Positions 24,840 to 35,001 are shown, numbered from the stretch's first letter. The stretch is 62,673 bases of DNA from Caldilineaceae bacterium bin5 (GCA_002238445.1 MPML01000024.1:1-62673); one strand, 5' to 3'. Numbers and translations: made by a program. The notes: a model not told the origin generated them from the letters alone.

Positions 24840-26822
24840 ATGACCCAGAGGCACATTTCACGACGAAGATTCCTGCAGGTATCCGCCTTTGCCACCGCTG
24901 GCGCGGTGCTGGCTGCCTGCGGCGGCGGCGATGCGCCTGCCGCGGAAGCGCCCGCTGCCGAAGCGCCGGCCGCATCCGACAGCGGCGACGCGATGCCCGC
25001 ATCCCAGTACAACGAAGCGCCGATGCTGGCCGATATGGTCGCCAACGGCGAAATTCCCCCTGTAGACGAGCGGCTGCCAGCCAACCCGATGGTGATCGAA
25101 CCTCTGAATGAGGTCGGTCAGTACGGCGGCACCTGGCGCCGCATCGGTGTCGGCCCCGGCGATGCCGGCATCTTCAGGTATCGTCTCATGTACCCGCAGT
25201 TGGTGCGCTACAACACCGACGGCTCCGATATCGGTCCCAATCTGGCCGAATCCTGGGAAGTCTCCGATGACGGCACGACCTACACCTTCCACCTGCGTGA
25301 AGGCGTTAAATGGTCGGACGGCACCCCCCATTCCTCCGGCGACTTCATGTTCTGGTATGATGACGTGCTCGGCGATGAAGACCTCGCCCCCAGCTTCCCC
25401 GTCTGGCTGACCGTCGGCGGCGAGCCCGTCGTCATGGACGCGCCCGACGATCTCACCATCCGCTTCACCTTCCCCGGCGCGCACGGCATCTTCATGACCC
25501 TGATGGCCGGGGCCAACGGCGCTTCGATGACCTGGTATCCCAAGCACTATATGTCCCAGTTCCATCGCAACTACACTGACGAAGAAGAGTTGAACGCACT
25601 GGCGCAAGAAAATGAGTTTGAATTTTGGCACCAGTACTTCAACAACCGGCTCACCCCCCGCCTCAATACCGACGTGCCGTGCCTCTTCGCCTGGCGCTTC
25701 ACCAAGATTACGCCCGAAGTCCCCGTCGTGCTGGAACGCAACCCCTACTACTGGAAGGTGGACACCGCCGGCAACCAGTTGCCCTACATTGACAAGGTTT
25801 CCACCGACATCGTCGAAGACTCCGAAGTCCTGAATCTGCGCGCCGTAGCCGGTGACATCGACATGCAGCACCGTCATATCCTGATGGAGAACTTCTCGCT
25901 CTTCAAGGAAAATGAAGAGGTCGGCAACTACGAGATCCTTCTCTGGAAGTACGGCGAAACGAGCGATGCCGTCATCTCCTTCAATCTCTGCCATCCGGAC
26001 CCGGTTCTGCACGAGATCTTCAATGACAAGCGCTTCCGGTTTGCCATGTCCCACGCGATGAATCGCGATGAGGTCATCGAGGCCGTCTACCTCGGCCTGG
26101 GTGAGCCGGGCCAGCCGTCGCCGCTCGCCACCTCGCCCTTATACGATGAGGCGCAGGCCAAGAACGCCCTTGAGTACAACCCGGACCTGGCCAACTCCAT
26201 GCTGGACGAGATGGGCCTGACCGAGACGAACTCCGATGGCATCCGCCTGCGTCCGGACGGCGATCCGCTCAGCATCGTCTTCAACTACGCCCCCGTCTTC
26301 GGCTCCTGGCAAAGCATCGGTGAACTGATGCAGAAGTATATGGCCGACGTCGGCGTGCAGCTGTCGCTGAAAGAAGAGGCCCGTCCGCTCTGGAGCCAGC
26401 GCGTCCAGGCCTCCGAGCACGATATGACCGTCTGGACCGGCTCCGCCGAGTTCAACCCGCTGATCGACCCGCGGCACTTCCTGCCCTTCTCTCAAGGCAG
26501 CTCCCACCACGTCGCCTGCCATGCCCTCTGGTACAATTCCGGCGGCGCCAACGGCGTAGAGCCGACCGGCGACCTGCGCACTACCATCGACCTCTACGAA
26601 GCGATCAAGGCCACGCCGGATGTAGACGAGCATAAGCGCCTCTTCCAGCAGATCCTCGATCTCAATAGGGAAAATCTGTGGACGTTCAGCATGGCGGTCG
26701 GCCTGCCTGCGCCTGTCGTCGTCAGCAAGAACATGGGCAACGTCCCGCGCGAGGGGGTCTCCTCCTGGCATCTGCAGACGCCCGGCAGCACCGTGCCGGA
26801 GCAGTACTATCTCAAGAGCTGA
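24840..26822 (+). CDS. Oligopeptide/oligosaccharide ABC transporter substrate-binding lipoprotein (SBP family 5)
   Basis: 660 residues from the ATG that follows GGAGGAGATTTC; a longer upstream frame reads through the promoter leader. Tat motif (SRRRFLQ) and lipobox Cys27 (LAACGGG), then an Ala/Pro/Glu linker (APAAEAPAAE). The mature protein has the family-5 pattern, with GVKWSDGTPHSSGDFMFW and FRFAMSHAMNRDEVIEA. In this family the ligand may be a peptide, but Chloroflexota and Thermotogota members often bind oligosaccharides. Start of an operon with two permeases and no ATPase. Confidence 0.92.
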   Translation: MTQRHISRRRFLQVSAFATAGAVLAACGGGDAPAAEAPAAEAPAASDSGDAMPASQYNEAPMLADMVANGEIPPVDERLPANPMVIEPLNEVGQYGGTWRRIGVGPGDAGIFRYRLMYPQLVRYNTDGSDIGPNLAESWEVSDDGTTYTFHLREGVKWSDGTPHSSGDFMFWYDDVLGDEDLAPSFPVWLTVGGEPVVMDAPDDLTIRFTFPGAHGIFMTLMAGANGASMTWYPKHYMSQFHRNYTDEEELNALAQENEFEFWHQYFNNRLTPRLNTDVPCLFAWRFTKITPEVPVVLERNPYYWKVDTAGNQLPYIDKVSTDIVEDSEVLNLRAVAGDIDMQHRHILMENFSLFKENEEVGNYEILLWKYGETSDAVISFNLCHPDPVLHEIFNDKRFRFAMSHAMNRDEVIEAVYLGLGEPGQPSPLATSPLYDEAQAKNALEYNPDLANSMLDEMGLTETNSDGIRLRPDGDPLSIVFNYAPVFGSWQSIGELMQKYMADVGVQLSLKEEARPLWSQRVQASEHDMTVWTGSAEFNPLIDPRHFLPFSQGSSHHVACHALWYNSGGANGVEPTGDLRTTIDLYEAIKATPDVDEHKRLFQQILDLNRENLWTFSMAVGLPAPVVVSKNMGNVPREGVSSWHLQTPGSTVPEQYYLKS

Positions 26823-26936
26823 TAAATTCAGCGGCAGTTGTAAGTGGTCGGTTGCCAGTACATTCACTGGTGACCGACCACAGGCCGCTGGCGCTTCACT
26901 GACTACTATCCACTATCAACTAACCACTGGTGTTCA

Positions 26937-27923
26937 ATGTCCTCATTCATCTTCCGCCGCCTCATCCTGATGGTGCCGACGCTGTTCATGATCTCCTTGA
27001 TCTCCTTCGTCATCATCGAACTGCCGCCCGGCGATTATATGACCTCCTATATCGCCAACCGCATGGCGATGGGTGACGACGTTCGCCAGGACGAGATCGA
27101 TGCCCTCGTCAAACAGTACGGGCTGGACCAGCCGGCTCCCGTACGCTACACCAAGTGGCTGGGCAACGTCTTGCAGGGCAATTTCGGCTTCTCCTTCGAG
27201 TGGTCGCTTCCTGTCAGCGACCTGATCTGGGATCGTCTCGGCCTAACGGTGGTGGTCGCTTTCGCCGCGCTCATGTTTTCCTGGGTCATCGGGCTTGTCG
27301 TCGGCGTACTATCAGCCGTCTACCAGTATTCGATCGCTGACTATTTCTTCACCGCTCTCAGTTTCATCGGCCTCGGCACGCCCAACTTCATGCTCGCCCT
27401 CATCATGATGTGGATCGCTCTTGCCTATTTCGGCGTCAACATCTCCGGCCTCTTCTCACAAGAGTTCATCGACGCCCCCTGGAGCTTCGCCAAGTTTGGC
27501 GATATGCTCAAACATCTCTGGGCGCCCGCCATCATCGTCGGTACAGCCGGCTCCGCCGGCCTCGTGCGCACCATGCGCGCCAATCTGCTCGACGAGCTCA
27601 GCAAACCCTACGTCGAAACCGGACGCGCCAAGGGCCTCAACGAACTCAAGCTTGTGCTCAAATATCCCACGCGCGTGGCCCTCAACCCCTTTGTCAGCAC
27701 CATGGGCTGGGCCTTGCCGCAACTCGTCTCCGGTTCCATCATCGTCTCCGTCGTGCTCAGCCTGCCCACCACCGGTCCGCTGCTGTTGCGTGCGCTCCTG
27801 ACCCAGGACATGTATCTGGCCTCCAGCTTTCTGCTCATGCTCAGCACATTGACGATTGTCGGCACGCTGATCTCCGATATAATGCTGGCCTTGCTCGATC
27901 CCCGCATCCGGATGGGAGGCTGA
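26937..27923 (+). CDS. ABC transporter permease, DppB/OppB type
   Basis: 328 residues. N-terminal membrane helix (FIFRRLILMVPTLFMISLIS) with the family LPPGD, several further helices, and the cytoplasmic loop RTMRANLLDELSKPYVETGR that contacts the ATPase. The start codon follows the heptamer-like CCACTGGTGTTCA, whose GGTG is the only ribosome-binding match. It forms the channel with the DppC-type protein 1 bp downstream. Confidence 0.92.
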   Translation: MSSFIFRRLILMVPTLFMISLISFVIIELPPGDYMTSYIANRMAMGDDVRQDEIDALVKQYGLDQPAPVRYTKWLGNVLQGNFGFSFEWSLPVSDLIWDRLGLTVVVAFAALMFSWVIGLVVGVLSAVYQYSIADYFFTALSFIGLGTPNFMLALIMMWIALAYFGVNISGLFSQEFIDAPWSFAKFGDMLKHLWAPAIIVGTAGSAGLVRTMRANLLDELSKPYVETGRAKGLNELKLVLKYPTRVALNPFVSTMGWALPQLVSGSIIVSVVLSLPTTGPLLLRALLTQDMYLASSFLLMLSTLTIVGTLISDIMLALLDPRIRMGG

Positions 27924-27924
27924 C

Positions 27925-29148
27925 ATGACCACAGAACAGCCGGCCACCGGCACCGTACAGACCGGCGATCTCCACCAGGCGCCGCACGACACCGACACCT
28001 ACCTCCCCATCGAGGAAGAGGAAGAGCGCGTCTACATCGCTACGCCGCTGCAGATGATGTGGTGGCGCTTTCTCAAACACAAAATGGCCATCATTGGCGC
28101 CATAGTCGTTATTCTCCTCTACGTGGTCGCCATCTTCGCCGAGGTGCTCGCCCCCTACAATACCGATACCTACGAGGTCGCCCTCACCTACGCGCCGCCG
28201 CAACCGATTCACTTCTTCCATAACGGCGAATTCCAGGGCGCACCCTTCGTCTACGGCCTCACCCAGGCCCGCAATCCCGATACCCTGCGCATGGAGTTCC
28301 AGATCGACGAATCCGTGCGCTACCCTCTCCGGTTCTGGGTCGAAGGCGATCCCTACAAGCTCTGGGGCTTCTTTCCAAACAGCCGCCATCTCTTCGGTAT
28401 CGGCGACCCAATTTTCGACGCCTCCGCCGCGGTAACTACAGATACCCCGTCCTTCTCCGTCATATTTCTGCTCGGCGCCGATAAGCTCGGCCGCGACATG
28501 TTCACCCGCATCGTCTACGGCTCCCGCGTCTCTCTCTCCATCGGCCTGATCGGCGTCGCGCTCAGCTTCGTCTTCGGCGTCGTCCTCGGCGGTATCTCCG
28601 GCTTCTACGGCGGCGTAATCGATGTCCTCATCCAGCGGGTCATCGAGTTTATCCGCTCCGTGCCCTCCATCCCTCTGTGGATGGCCCTCAGCGCCTCCCT
28701 GCCGCAGGACTGGTCCAGCATCAGAGTCTACTTCGGCATCACCATCATCCTCTCGTTGATCGGCTGGACATTCCTGGCACGCGCCGTGCGCGGCCGCTTC
28801 CTCTCCATGCGCGAAGAGGAGTTCATCCTCGCCGCCCGCTTCGCCGGCGCCGGCGAAATGCGCATCATCCTGCGCCACATGGTGCCCTCCTTCTTCAGTC
28901 ACCTGATCGCCTCCGCCACCCTCGCCGTCCCCTCCATGATCCTCAGTGAAACCTCGCTCAGTTTCCTGGGCCTGGGGCTGCGCCCGCCCGCCATCAGCTG
29001 GGGCGTCCTCCTGCAGGAATCCCAGAATCTGCGCTCGGTCGCGCTCGCGCCCTGGCTGCTTCTGCCCGGCGTCTTCGTCATCATCACCGTCCTCGCGCTC
29101 AACTTCTTCGGCGACGGCCTCCGCGACGCAGCTGACCCGTACCACTAG
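27925..29148 (+). CDS. ABC transporter permease, DppC/OppC type with a long extracytoplasmic insert
   Basis: 407 residues versus about 300 for ordinary DppC. After the first membrane helix (residues 55-77) comes an insert of about 90 residues (PPQPIHFFHNGEF, PYKLWGFFPNSRHLFG) before the canonical GADKLGRDMFTRIVYGSR at 184-201. The rest is standard, including an EAA loop (AARFAGAGEMRIILRHMVP). The insert is predicted to be outside the membrane and could touch the binding protein. The same insert is found in the second importer at 36231. No ATPase gene follows. Confidence 0.9.
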   Translation: MTTEQPATGTVQTGDLHQAPHDTDTYLPIEEEEERVYIATPLQMMWWRFLKHKMAIIGAIVVILLYVVAIFAEVLAPYNTDTYEVALTYAPPQPIHFFHNGEFQGAPFVYGLTQARNPDTLRMEFQIDESVRYPLRFWVEGDPYKLWGFFPNSRHLFGIGDPIFDASAAVTTDTPSFSVIFLLGADKLGRDMFTRIVYGSRVSLSIGLIGVALSFVFGVVLGGISGFYGGVIDVLIQRVIEFIRSVPSIPLWMALSASLPQDWSSIRVYFGITIILSLIGWTFLARAVRGRFLSMREEEFILAARFAGAGEMRIILRHMVPSFFSHLIASATLAVPSMILSETSLSFLGLGLRPPAISWGVLLQESQNLRSVALAPWLLLPGVFVIITVLALNFFGDGLRDAADPYH

Positions 29149-29187
29149 TGGTCCCCGGCCTGCAGTTTCCAGTTTCCTAAAACCTCT

Positions 29188-29576
29188 GAAACTACTAAGC
29201 CACAACTAATTTGCAATCCTGAATAAGGCGAGTGGAACTGTTTACTCTCTCCTCACTCCTCTATACTCTCTCTTTGCATTTGGGCGGTCGGGCCTTCGGC
29301 CCTCCCTTGTGCAGGGGCTGCGCCCCCGCAACGCCCCCCTCCAAAACCACGCCTCACCAGCGGTGCGCCGTCATCGCAGCATGCCTGCTGTCGAGCAAGG
29401 CGCCGCCGGCCAACCGTTCACTCTGATCGCGGAGGAAGGAGATGGCGGTCGTGTGGTGAAGGGCGCGTAGGCACGCCTGAGCGGGCCTTGGGAATACCGG
29501 TCGTGGGCGACACGCTCGCGATTGCCGGGCGCAGCTGATCTGCATGGTCGTAAAGTGAAAATGGTTGAGCTGTTAC
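29188..29576 (+). mobile_element. IS66-like MITE, copy 5 (divergent right arm)
   Basis: Left end GAAACTACTAAGCCAC; core hairpins at 29282-29339; the candidate right end GGTTGAGCTGTTAC matches the family end only partly. CTGAAAAC follows the right end at 29577-29584; the left side has only a degraded CTGAAAC. The right arm is longer and unrelated in sequence to that of copies 1-4. Confidence 0.55.
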
Positions 29577-29617
29577 CTGAAAACCCAGAACGCAAAACGC
29601 ACAAAGGGCCTACCCCC

Positions 29618-30919
29618 ATGCGCACGCAACACCCAAACATCCTCGTCTTCATCTGCCACGACCTGGGCCGCTACCTGGGCTGCTATGGCGTCCCCGGCGT
29701 CCGCACACCGCATATCGACGCCTTCGCCGCATCCGCGCTCCATTTCGAGAACAGTTTCTGCGTCGCGCCCCAGTGCAGCCCCTCCCGCGCCGCCCTCTGG
29801 ACCGGCCGCTATCCGCACGCCAACGGCGTGGTCGGGCTGGCCCACTCCGGATTCGCCAATGACCTGCACCCGGACGAGCAACATCTGGCCCAGATCCTCT
29901 CCGCCAACGGATACGAAACCCGTCTCTTCGGTACCCAGCATGAGGCTAACAGCCCGGAACGTTGCGGCTACCAGCATGCCCATCCGCGAGGGGTCTGCGC
30001 CGAGCTGGCAACCGCGTGCTGCAGTTTTCTGGCGCAGCGCGAACAGGATGCGGCCCCGTTTTTCGCGCAGATCGGCTTTACCGAGCCGCATCGTCCGTTC
30101 CCGCATGATGTGCCGAAGATCGACGCAGATGCGGTCGCCATGCCGCCCTACCTGCCGGATATCCCCGAAGTGCGCGCGGATATGGTCGATATGGAGGCCT
30201 CGGTTGCTTCGATCGACAAGGCGTTCGGCAGAGTGCTCGAAGCGCTTGAAACCGCGGGGGTGGCGGACGATACCGTCGTTGTCTTCACCGCCGATCACGG
30301 CATCCCGTTCCCGCTGGCGAAGATGAGCCTCTACGACGCCGGCATCGAAGTGCCGCTGCTCATGCGCATCCCAGGTTTAGAAGGGAGCCGGCGCTATTCG
30401 GAATTCGTCACGCACGTGGACTTTGTGCCCACCGTGCTCGACATGATGGGGATTGAAAAGCCGGAGAATCTGCAAGGGGACAGCTACTGGAATCTGCTAT
30501 GCGGGGATACCTACAACCCGAGCGAATACGTTTTCTCCGAAAAGACCTATCACACCTACTACGATCCCATGCGCGCCATCCGCACAGACCGCTGGAAACT
30601 CATTGCCAACTTCGAGTTCGCGCCGACGATCGAGACGCCGCCCGACTACGTCAGCAACGCCAAGGGGTACCCTGAAACCAGCATAGCCCTGGACATACCC
30701 TACACAGAGATGTACCATCCGCCTTTCGAGCTGTTTGACCTGGAGCAGGATCCGTTGGAACAGAACAACCTGGCCGAAGACCCGGACTACGCCGGCATAA
30801 GAGACGATCTGGCGCGGCGTCTGCGCGACTGGATGGAAGAGACGGACGATCCTCTTCTCGAAGGGCCCGTGCCGCAGGCCACCTACACCAATCGGATGCG
30901 GGCCTTCAAGAGCATCTGA
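29618..30919 (+). CDS. Sulfatase (formylglycine-dependent, alkaline-phosphatase fold)
   Basis: 433 residues from the ATG at 29618. The sulfatase signature CSPSR (Cys53-Arg57), the target for conversion to formylglycine, is followed by AALWTGRYPH. VVVFTADHGIPF supplies further metal ligands. The C-terminal part ends in the usual FELFDLEQDPLEQNNLAEDP region. No signal peptide, so it probably acts in the cytoplasm on imported sulfated sugars. No formylglycine-generating enzyme is in the window. Its position between the two importers suggests desulfation of the transported glycan; substrate position is unknown. Confidence 0.9.
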   Translation: MRTQHPNILVFICHDLGRYLGCYGVPGVRTPHIDAFAASALHFENSFCVAPQCSPSRAALWTGRYPHANGVVGLAHSGFANDLHPDEQHLAQILSANGYETRLFGTQHEANSPERCGYQHAHPRGVCAELATACCSFLAQREQDAAPFFAQIGFTEPHRPFPHDVPKIDADAVAMPPYLPDIPEVRADMVDMEASVASIDKAFGRVLEALETAGVADDTVVVFTADHGIPFPLAKMSLYDAGIEVPLLMRIPGLEGSRRYSEFVTHVDFVPTVLDMMGIEKPENLQGDSYWNLLCGDTYNPSEYVFSEKTYHTYYDPMRAIRTDRWKLIANFEFAPTIETPPDYVSNAKGYPETSIALDIPYTEMYHPPFELFDLEQDPLEQNNLAEDPDYAGIRDDLARRLRDWMEETDDPLLEGPVPQATYTNRMRAFKSI

Positions 30920-30951
30920 GCATTGGCCGTAGGAAGACCCCTGCGATCCTC

Positions 30952-31563
30952 TCAACGGCTTCTAACATCTCTGCCCCGTAAACGCGGCAGAATTCGCCCC
31001 GTCCGCCGGCAATATGAGCGGTACACTTCTCCGTACCGCGCCAGCAGAAGCGCCTCCTCCGTGCGAATTCGGCTGGTCACGTCCAGGCAGGTCATGCCGA
31101 TCCACAGGCCGCCCACCAGCCAGTTGGCCGAAAGCAGCAGCGGCGCGCTGAGAATCAGCAAGAAAGCGCTGTAAATGGGATGCCGCAGCCAGCGGTACGG
31201 CCCTGTCGTCACCAGTTGATGGTCAGCCTGCAACCGGGCCGCGTCGCTCCAGTGGCGGCCCAATTCGTTCTGCGCCCACTGCAACAGCCCAAAACCGGCC
31301 AGAGCCAGTCCCAGTCCTGCCCAGCGCAGACCATCCCCTACAGAGAGAGCAGCCCAGTTCAGCCACCGGGGCGCCACTAGATAGAGGAGCAACACCACAG
31401 GCGGCAGGATGATAAGAACTGTCGTCACTCGCTGTGCCAGCATGCTCTTGTGGGTCGACAACCGCGCCGGATCGTCCGCCTCGTACTTGTGCGTGTAATA
31501 GCCCCGATGCGCTACAAAAGCAACAAAAAGTACGGCCAGGATTATACGAAAAGAGATGTCCAT
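30952..31563 (-). CDS. Isoprenylcysteine carboxyl methyltransferase-like membrane protein
   Basis: 203 residues with about five hydrophobic segments. The C-terminal motif VTTGPYRWLRHPIYSAFLL with RHPIY, and the later EEALLLARYGEVYRSY, are hallmarks of the ICMT/phospholipid methyltransferase superfamily, which binds S-adenosylmethionine at the membrane face. Bacteria generally lack prenylated proteins, so the acceptor is unknown. It is 26 bp from the same-strand esterase gene, so the two may be co-transcribed. Confidence 0.85.
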   Translation of the reverse strand: MDISFRIILAVLFVAFVAHRGYYTHKYEADDPARLSTHKSMLAQRVTTVLIILPPVVLLLYLVAPRWLNWAALSVGDGLRWAGLGLALAGFGLLQWAQNELGRHWSDAARLQADHQLVTTGPYRWLRHPIYSAFLLILSAPLLLSANWLVGGLWIGMTCLDVTSRIRTEEALLLARYGEVYRSYCRRTGRILPRLRGRDVRSR

Positions 31564-31589
31564 AGCGGATTCCTGCGATCAGTTACCAG

Positions 31590-32636
31590 TTAGTTGCCAA
31601 CACCCGCCCCCAGCCACGCCCCGAACCATTCGTGGCTCAAGCGGTGATTGTACCCATGCGGACCGGGATGCACGCCCAGCGAGCAGCGCTCCCCGACCCC
31701 CAGCAGCTCGTACGCACGCGCCGCCGCGGCGAACTCCTCGCGTACAGCCGCTATCGGGAAAATATCATCCTGTTCCCCCGCGATCGCCCGCAGCGGCCGC
31801 GGCGCGATCAGAGCCGCCAAGTCTCCCATCTCCGCCCATTCCAGGATGCCGGGCACGTAGTTGCACTCGCAGTGATACAGGTCGTAGATCGACGCCCGGA
31901 ACGAGCAGAGATAACAGCCCGGCACGGCGACGGTGATCCGCTCGTCGACCGCCGACAGCCACAGCGCGATCGTGCCCCCGCCCGAATTGCCCGTGCAGCC
32001 CAGAACGCCCGGCACCACATCCGGCCGGCTCTGCAGAAAAGCGATCGCGCACATGCCGTCCCAGCAGCGTTCTCCCACCAGGTTGCGGCCCGCCATCTGG
32101 TAGGCGAAGGCCAGGTGGCGGCAGGAGTTCTCGTGCACGCTGCCGCGCCCGTCCTCGGTCTGCCGCTCGCCGAAACCGCGCTGCTCTACCGCGCAGACCA
32201 GATAGCCGGCTTGCGCCAGCGCCTGCGCGTAATTGTTGTCCACCTTGAGCCTGCTCTCCCGCTCCGCCGCGTTGGGATAGTTGCCCAATATCCACTGCAC
32301 CGACGGATTGTGCCCGTGAAAGACCAGCACCGGCCGGTAGGGCGGCTCCGTATTGGGGACCAGCAGATAGGCGGGGATGCTCACGCCCTCGCCCGCGTCC
32401 AGAAGATACTTCTCCTCCACATAGCCGTCCCGTTCCACAGCTTGCAGCTTCTCCGCCGCCACCGCCGCGGGCGGCGTGCGTTCGGCCAGGCCGAGCAGCT
32501 CCAACGTCTTCGCGCGCAGCGCCCCCTGCCACGCGCCAAACTCTGTTTCCGTCCGCGCCTCGAACGCCAACCTGCGCGGCGCAGCCTCGTACACCGCATC
32601 CACATGCGCCTGCAAAAGAAATCGGGAACTGCCCAT
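31590..32636 (-). CDS. Alpha/beta hydrolase, acetyl xylan esterase/dienelactone-hydrolase-like
   Basis: 348 residues from the ATG preceded by AGGAGATTTCCC; an upstream in-frame Met (to 32735) lacks such a site. Features: RPVLVFHGHNPS oxyanion region, nucleophile elbow GCTGNSGGGTIALWL, a conserved Asp in GEQDDIFP, and a late His in HPGPHGYNHRL. No signal peptide is visible. An enzyme that removes acetyl or other ester groups from imported sugars would fit the neighbouring sulfatases and importers, but substrate is unproven. Confidence 0.8.
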   Translation of the reverse strand: MGSSRFLLQAHVDAVYEAAPRRLAFEARTETEFGAWQGALRAKTLELLGLAERTPPAAVAAEKLQAVERDGYVEEKYLLDAGEGVSIPAYLLVPNTEPPYRPVLVFHGHNPSVQWILGNYPNAAERESRLKVDNNYAQALAQAGYLVCAVEQRGFGERQTEDGRGSVHENSCRHLAFAYQMAGRNLVGERCWDGMCAIAFLQSRPDVVPGVLGCTGNSGGGTIALWLSAVDERITVAVPGCYLCSFRASIYDLYHCECNYVPGILEWAEMGDLAALIAPRPLRAIAGEQDDIFPIAAVREEFAAAARAYELLGVGERCSLGVHPGPHGYNHRLSHEWFGAWLGAGVGN

Positions 32637-32776
32637 CGGGAAATCTCCTGTTCCAAATGTAAACTGAACGCTGCGCTGACCGTCCAAGGCGGGCGGCCCG
32701 ACTCGAATCATACCCGCCCCCCGTTCGGACAGCAATCGCGCCGGCTACACACCGCTGCCAAGTAAATTTTCATTGG

Positions 32777-32805
32777 TTGACAGCCCAATCCGGCTACAGT
32801 ACAAT
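32777..32805 (+). promoter_or_regulatory. Consensus-like sigma-70 promoter of the second Opp-type operon
   Basis: Perfect TTGACA (32777-32782), a 17-bp spacer and TACAAT (32800-32805). It is the best promoter match in the window. The remaining 225 bp up to the binding-protein gene contain no gene and serve as a leader. Confidence 0.75.
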
Positions 32806-33030
32806 GCGGCCCTACCGGAAGTATACATCCCAAGACGCTTGGCCGCGCCTGGGCGCGAAAGGAAATATCAGACCCACCCAGAACACCAGACAATTCGCCG
32901 CGCCGCCTATGGCGGACGGTAGACCTTTTCATAGTGCCAGGGGGCATCGATCAGCAACCCCGCAGGGCGGGTGTTACTCCTCGGTTTTCTCTTCAAACAG
33001 CTTTCCGCATCAAGTCAAAGGAGAAAGGTC

Positions 33031-35001
33031 ATGGCAAGACGCAAGATCACCCGGCGTAAGTTTATGCAACTCTCAGCTGCCGCAACAGCTGGCTCACTGC
33101 TGGCTGCCTGTGGCGCCGGCGGCGATGAAGAACCGGCCGCCGACCAACCGGCAGCTGAGGCGCCCGCCGAATCAGCGGAGCCCGCTGCAGAATCCTCATC
33201 TCAGTACAACGAAGCGCCAATGCTCAAAGCAATGGTAGACGCAGGCGAGTTGCCTCCGATAGATGATCGCCTGCCGGTCACCCCGCGCATCGTCACCCCC
33301 ATCCATGAGGTCGGGACCTACAGCGATTCGATCCGCGGCTTCACCCTCAACGAGACCGACCGCGCCGCCCCTGCCTACATCGTCAATCGCGGCTTTATCG
33401 ACATCCCCACCGACCTGGAGGGATTCGGTGCCGGGTTGCCGACCGGCGGCTGGGAACCATACCTGGCGGAAAGTTTCGAGTGGAACGGTGACGCCACCCA
33501 GCTCACGATCCATATGCGCCCGGGCATGAAATGGTCGGACGGCGAACCGTTCACTTCCGAGGACGTTCTCTTCCTGTGGGAGGATCTGTGGTTCAATGAA
33601 GAGTACACGCCCATAGCGCCTACCCGCTGCTTTGTGGATGGCCAGCCGGTGGTCCTGGAGACGCCCGACGATTACACATTGGTCTTCAAGTTCCCGGCCC
33701 CCTATCCCACCTTCCCCTTCCTGTTCCGCGGCCGCCTGCTTGCCACCACGCCCAAGCACCACCTCAAGCAGTGGCATCCCGATTACACCGATGGGGCTGA
33801 ATACGTCGATCTGAGAGAGAATAACGACTATCTCGATCCCGATTTCCCCGGCGTAACTCCCTGGATCTCGAAGGGCTATGACGAATCAGGGCTGCGGCTG
33901 GAACGCAATCCCTACTACTGCGCCGTAGATACCGCCGGCAACCAGCTCCCCTACTGCGACAACTACCTCTTCCCCTACGCCGGCACCCAGGAGAACGCCG
34001 TCCTGATGGCAATTGCCGGCCAGATCGACGTCGGCATTCGCAACATGCAGCTGTTCGAGAGCCTGCCGACCCTGCGCGAAAACGAGGAGCGCGGCGACTA
34101 CCGGCTGCTGTTCTGGCCGGGCACCTCTTTCACCACAGGCAATCACATCACCATCAACTACCGCCTCCAGAACGAAAAAGACCAGGAGATCGCCGAGTTC
34201 TTCCGCAAGAAGTCTTTCCGCAATGCCTTGTCGATGGCCATCAACCGCGACGAGATCAACGAAACGCTCTACTTCGGCGCCGGCCGGCCGTCCAGTTATG
34301 CCCTTGCCTCCTCATCCCCCTACTGGGATGATGACATGGATTCCATCACCATGGTTAACGGCCAGTTCGACTTGGCCCAGGTTGACAGTATCTTCGATGA
34401 ACTGGGCCTGGAGAAGGGCGATGATGGTATGCGTACATTCCCCAGCGGTGAGCCGGTGACGATCATTCTCGATGCCGCCACCGAGATTACGGTGCATCAG
34501 CAGGTCGCGGAAATGGTCGTGGCCGATTGGCGCGACGCCGGCCTCGACGCCCGCCTCAACGCAATCCAGCGCTCGGTCCTCTTCTCCCGCTGGCGTGCCG
34601 GCGAGTCCCATACTTACATGTGGGGCACCGATGCCAACGAAATCCCCCTGATGCGGCCAAACCAGCCGATCTTTACCCCCAAGGGGCATGCGCTTGATAT
34701 GTTGCCGGTGCACTACAATGACGACCCCGAGTGGCTGCAGGAACTCGGACCGCCCGAAGGCGGCGACGCGATGTTCGCCCTGCAAAATGAGATCAAGAAA
34801 GAGATCGACCCTGTCGAGAGCAAACGCTTGCACAAGGAGCTCTTCAAGTACCACACTGACTGGCAGTTTGACATCCATATTGTCGCCGACGTGCCGCTCA
34901 TGGTCCTGGTCGCCAACCGCGTCGGCAACTGCCCCGAAGTAGCCAATGGTCTGCAGGACTTCACCTACGCCTATCCGGAGCAGTTCTACATTAAGTCGTA
35001 A
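33031..35001 (+). CDS. Oligopeptide/oligosaccharide ABC transporter substrate-binding lipoprotein (SBP family 5)
   Basis: 656 residues from the ATG after AAAGGAGAAAGGTC. Tat motif (TRRKFMQ), lipobox Cys27 (LLAACGAG) and an acidic Ala/Glu linker. The mature domain starts with SQYNEAPMLKAMVDAGELPP, nearly the same as in the first importer, and has GMKWSDGEPFTSEDVLFLWE. First gene of a complete Opp/Dpp-type system with two permeases and two ATPases. Substrate is likely an oligosaccharide given the surrounding sulfatases and propeller proteins (inference). Confidence 0.92.
   Translation: MARRKITRRKFMQLSAAATAGSLLAACGAGGDEEPAADQPAAEAPAESAEPAAESSSQYNEAPMLKAMVDAGELPPIDDRLPVTPRIVTPIHEVGTYSDSIRGFTLNETDRAAPAYIVNRGFIDIPTDLEGFGAGLPTGGWEPYLAESFEWNGDATQLTIHMRPGMKWSDGEPFTSEDVLFLWEDLWFNEEYTPIAPTRCFVDGQPVVLETPDDYTLVFKFPAPYPTFPFLFRGRLLATTPKHHLKQWHPDYTDGAEYVDLRENNDYLDPDFPGVTPWISKGYDESGLRLERNPYYCAVDTAGNQLPYCDNYLFPYAGTQENAVLMAIAGQIDVGIRNMQLFESLPTLRENEERGDYRLLFWPGTSFTTGNHITINYRLQNEKDQEIAEFFRKKSFRNALSMAINRDEINETLYFGAGRPSSYALASSSPYWDDDMDSITMVNGQFDLAQVDSIFDELGLEKGDDGMRTFPSGEPVTIILDAATEITVHQQVAEMVVADWRDAGLDARLNAIQRSVLFSRWRAGESHTYMWGTDANEIPLMRPNQPIFTPKGHALDMLPVHYNDDPEWLQELGPPEGGDAMFALQNEIKKEIDPVESKRLHKELFKYHTDWQFDIHIVADVPLMVLVANRVGNCPEVANGLQDFTYAYPEQFYIKS

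Noticed and set aside
27841..29205. 454-codon frame on the minus strand over the DppC-type gene
   Set aside because: Low-complexity Gly/Glu/Asp-rich translation caused by codon bias of the opposite strand; the plus-strand permease is unambiguous.
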